Below, one piece after another: positions 5,771 to 7,693 of a DNA stretch of 7,693 nucleotides. How positions within the stretch are numbered: the first letter of the stretch is position 1; every line of letters starts with the position of its first letter. Location of the stretch: the NCBI GenBank assembly GCA_964460485.1, contig CAYWRY010000169.1, positions 1 to 7,693 on the forward strand, written 5' to 3'. Below the pieces are notes generated by a model that ran no database searches, was not told the origin of the DNA, and saw only the letters and a program-made list of their open reading frames with translations. Made by a program: the position numbers and the translations under genes. The stretch comes from VGRF01 sp964460485. Lineage in GTDB: Bacteria; Myxococcota_A; UBA9160; UBA6930.

Positions 5771-6160
5771 GTGCTGAAGCTGGCGCAGCTCGCGCTCGTG
5801 GTGCGCGACTACGACGAGGCGATCGCCTGGTACACGCGCGCACTCGGCTTCGCGGTGGCGGAGGACACGCCGCTCGGGGGCGGCAAGCGCTGGGTCGTGC
5901 TGCGCCCGCCTGGGCCCGGCGGAGCGGACCTGCTCCTGGCGCGCGCTGCCAACGACGATCAGGCTTCGCGCGTCGGCAACCAGACTGGCGGGCGCGTGTT
6001 CTTGTTCCTCCACAGCGACGACTTCTGGCGCGACCACGACGCCTTCGTCGCACGCGGCGTGAAGTTCGTCGTCGCGCCCCACGACGAGGCCTACGGCACC
6101 GCCGCGGTGTTCGAGGATCTCTACGGCAATCGCTGGGACCTGATCGGGCGCAGGCCGTGA
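5771..6160 (+). CDS. VOC (glyoxalase/bleomycin resistance/dioxygenase) superfamily protein, 129 aa
   Basis: The protein has the paired beta-alpha-beta-beta-beta layout of the vicinal oxygen chelate fold: LALVVRDYDEAIAWYTRALGF (7-27) opens the first half, and RVFLFLHSDDFWRDHDAFVARGVKF (75-99) with VFEDLYGNRWDLIG (113-126) forms the second. Length is usual for a one-domain member. Of the four metal positions of glyoxalase I, only Gln6 and Asp123 look able to bind; the other two appear as Leu54 and Arg75, so it is unlikely to be a true glyoxalase I. It starts at a GTG ten bases after the dehalogenase stop, with GAAGG (5759-5763) seven bases before it, and its stop overlaps the next start (GTGA). 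Co-transcription with the dehalogenase suggests a helper or sensor role for a related small molecule, but this is inference. Confidence 0.85.
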   Translation: MLKLAQLALVVRDYDEAIAWYTRALGFAVAEDTPLGGGKRWVVLRPPGPGGADLLLARAANDDQASRVGNQTGGRVFLFLHSDDFWRDHDAFVARGVKFVVAPHDEAYGTAAVFEDLYGNRWDLIGRRP

Positions 6161-6768
6161 GCGGGCTCGTCTGGCTCGCGACGTCGCCGCACGGCCAGGG
6201 CTGGATCGGCCGCTGGTCGCCCGGCATCGGCGACCCGACGCCCGCAGGCTGGCTCGCGACGCTCGCCTACCTCGCGGCGGCGTGGAGCTGTTACGTGGCC
6301 GCGCGCGGCATCAAGCCCGAGTATCGCCGTGCGCCTTCGCTGCGGCGCGAGTGGCGCGTCTGGCAGGCGCTCGCGGCGGCGCTCGCGGCGCTGGGCTTCA
6401 ACAAGCAGCTCGACCTGCAGAGCGCGCTGACGGAGCTCGGCCGCCTGCTCGCGCGCAGCGGCGGCTGGTATGCCGAGCGACGCGGCGTGCAGCTCGCCTT
6501 CGTGCTCGCGGTCGGCGCGCTTGCGCTGGCGGCGACCGCGGCCGCGCTCTGGGCCACGCGGCGCACGAGCCCGCCCGTGCGCATCGCAGCGGCGGCTTTC
6601 GCCGCGCTGCTCGGTTTCGTGGTCGCGCGCGCTGCCTCGTTCCACCACCTCGACACGGCGATCTCTGGGGAGTGGCTCGGCCTGCGCGTGAGCTCGCTCG
6701 TGGAGACCGGCGGCCTGTTCGCACTGATCGCGGCCGCGCGCTGGAGGATTCGCCAGCTCGGTGCCTAG
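6157..6768 (+). CDS. multi-pass membrane protein of unknown function, 203 aa
   Basis: No named family is recognised with certainty. Hydrophobic stretches at about 30-49, 66-81, 111-133, 141-160 and 180-197 suggest four or five membrane helices. Two polar motifs stand out: FNKQLDLQSALTELGR (81-96) followed by GGWYAERRGVQ (103-113), and SFHHLD (161-166), which faces the end of a helix. Such charged, conserved-looking residues beside helices hint at a binding or redox site. The GTG start overlaps the TGA of the VOC gene by three bases, so it is probably translated by coupling and belongs to the operon of the dehalogenase. It ends with TAG, and 176 bp follow before the next gene. Confidence 0.75.
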   Translation: MSGLVWLATSPHGQGWIGRWSPGIGDPTPAGWLATLAYLAAAWSCYVAARGIKPEYRRAPSLRREWRVWQALAAALAALGFNKQLDLQSALTELGRLLARSGGWYAERRGVQLAFVLAVGALALAATAAALWATRRTSPPVRIAAAAFAALLGFVVARAASFHHLDTAISGEWLGLRVSSLVETGGLFALIAAARWRIRQLGA

Positions 6769-6839
6769 CGAGAGACGTCAGTCGGCGCGCAGGCTTCGTC
6801 TCGCGCATGCGCCGCGAGCTATGCGGGGGGCGGGCGGCG

Positions 6840-6855
6840 GCGGCGCCTGCGCCGC
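6840..6855 (+). terminator. GC-rich hairpin after the dehalogenase operon
   Basis: GCGGCG (6840-6845) pairs with CGCCGC (6850-6855) around a CCTG loop, about 70 bp past the stop of the membrane protein gene and 89 bp before the dehydrogenase start. No T-run follows. It could end the operon or simply reflect base composition. Confidence 0.22.
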
Positions 6856-6933
6856 TTGGCGCGCTCCACGCGTGTTCGCGCACGGCGATGACAGCGGACT
6901 CACACCGCGAGGCGGCTGTGCAAACGTCGAGCG

Positions 6934-6939
6934 AGGAGG
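6934..6939 (+). promoter_or_regulatory. strong ribosome binding site for the dehydrogenase gene
   Basis: AGGAGG, a full anti-16S match, lies five bases before the ATG at 6945. It rules against the in-frame ATG at 6888, which has no such site and would add 19 residues before the normal family N-terminus. Confidence 0.75.
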
Positions 6940-6944
6940 CACCC

Positions 6945-7691
6945 ATGTTCGATCTCACGGGACGGGTCGCGCTGGTCACCGGCGCGGGGCAGAACCAGGG
7001 CGCAGGCATCGCCCGCGCGCTCGCTCTCCAGGGCGCGGCGGTGGCGGTGAACGATCTGCGCGCCGAGCGCGCCCAGAAGGTGGCCGGCGAGATCGCCGCG
7101 GGCGGCGCGCGCGCGATCGCGGTGCCCTTCGACGTGGTGGACTTCGGCGCGGTGACGAGCGCGGTCGCGCGCGTCGCACGCGAGCTCGGGCCCGTCGACG
7201 TGCTCGTCAACAACGCCGGCATCCCGGAAGGCATGGGCGTCGCGCAGTTCCGGACCACGCGGCCCGAGTCCTGGCGCCCCTACATCGACGTGAACATCTA
7301 CGGCGTGATGAACTGCATCCGCGCGGTGATCGACAGCATGTGCGCGCGCGGCTTCGGGCGGATCATCACGATCGCCTCGGGGGCCGGGCAGACGGGCCTC
7401 GCGCTCGGCGTCTCCGCCTACGCCGCGAGCAAGGGCGGCCAGATCGCCTTCATGCGCCACGTGGCCGTAGAGAACGCGCGGGCCGGTGTGACTGCGAACA
7501 CGATCGCGCTCGGCCTCATGTCGAACGCGGGCGGCGCGGACGTGACCGCCGCGCTCGCGAAGACCGTGCCGGTGGGCCGCCTCGGCACGCCCGAGGACGT
7601 CGGCGCGGCGTGCGTATTCCTCGCGTCGAACGAAGCGAGCTGGCTCACGGGGCAGACGATCGGGCTGAACGGCGGAAACCTGACGAGCTAG
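6945..7691 (+). CDS. short-chain dehydrogenase/reductase (classical SDR), 248 aa
   Basis: A Rossmann-fold NAD(P)-dependent oxidoreductase of the FabG-like classical type, working on an alcohol/ketone pair. Residues visible: cofactor loop TGAGQNQGAG (12-21), Asp37 after the second strand (usually favouring NAD(H)), FD at 62-63, NNAG (89-92), and the catalytic tetrad Asn117, Ser145, Tyr159 and Lys163 in SAYAASK. The C-terminal part has VPVGRLGTPEDVGAACVFLAS and LTGQTIGLNGG, the usual end of the family, and length is normal. In the cofactor loop the second of the three glycines is Asn17 and the next residue is Gln18 rather than Ile, an uncommon form. The ribosome site is strong and the gene stands 176 bp from the operon before it, so it may have its own promoter. 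Substrate is unknown; acyl-CoA or steroid-like ketones are possible given the neighbours. Confidence 0.93.
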   Translation: MFDLTGRVALVTGAGQNQGAGIARALALQGAAVAVNDLRAERAQKVAGEIAAGGARAIAVPFDVVDFGAVTSAVARVARELGPVDVLVNNAGIPEGMGVAQFRTTRPESWRPYIDVNIYGVMNCIRAVIDSMCARGFGRIITIASGAGQTGLALGVSAYAASKGGQIAFMRHVAVENARAGVTANTIALGLMSNAGGADVTAALAKTVPVGRLGTPEDVGAACVFLASNEASWLTGQTIGLNGGNLTS

Positions 7692-7693
7692 GC

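Noticed and set aside
6803..6812. Perfect 10-bp palindrome GCGCATGCGC before the dehydrogenase gene
   Set aside because: Short alternating G/C palindromes are expected by chance at this base composition, and no second copy or half-site array is seen nearby.

Overview
The window is very GC-rich (codon third positions are almost all G or C). It carries a mixed set of metabolic genes: CoA-ester chemistry, a short-chain dehydrogenase, a haloalkane dehalogenase-type hydrolase and an AlkB-type DNA repair enzyme. This is the look of a large-genome, free-living bacterium with broad catabolism, such as an uncultivated Myxococcota, Binatota or related lineage. That assignment is inferred from style only; there is no rRNA or marker gene to fix it. 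I see no tRNA, rRNA, CRISPR array, insertion sequence or phage gene.

Layout. (1) Positions 1-480, minus strand: a RimJ/RimL-type GNAT acetyltransferase that runs off the left edge. (2) 543-905, plus: a small uncharacterised membrane protein. (3) 909-1130, minus: an apparent relic of a glutathione S-transferase, in which a piece of the N-terminal domain is joined in frame to the C-terminal tail, with the start and the middle missing. (4) 1129-1557, minus: a SnoaL/NTF2-fold protein, divergent from (5) 1621-2400, plus: an enoyl-CoA hydratase/isomerase family protein. The two are separated by 63 bp that hold a good imperfect palindrome. (6) 2400-3899, plus: a CaiB/BaiF family CoA-transferase whose start overlaps the stop of gene 5 by one base and which carries an unusual N-terminal extension of about 100 residues with 40 Lys/Arg. 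(7) 3947-4717, minus: an AlkB-type Fe(II)/2-oxoglutarate dioxygenase, convergent with gene 6. (8) 4843-5760, plus: a haloalkane dehalogenase (HLD-I, DhlA-like) with a full catalytic set, followed by (9) 5771-6160, a VOC-family protein, and (10) 6157-6768, a multi-pass membrane protein. Genes 8-10 are packed as one operon. (11) 6945-7691, plus: a short-chain dehydrogenase/reductase, complete just before the right edge.

How the genes may work together. Genes 5 and 6 are almost certainly co-translated and suggest activation of a carboxylic acid by CoA transfer, followed by isomerisation or related crotonase chemistry on the CoA ester; the substrate cannot be read from sequence. Genes 7 and 8 diverge from a shared 125-bp region and pair a dehalogenase with a repair enzyme for alkylated nucleic acid, a plausible but untested alkylating-halocarbon response. 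Most other genes look like ordinary accessory metabolism. I do not see a clear new multi-gene system. The most unusual items are the basic tail on the CoA-transferase, the transferase relic, the operator-like palindrome and the AlkB/dehalogenase pairing.
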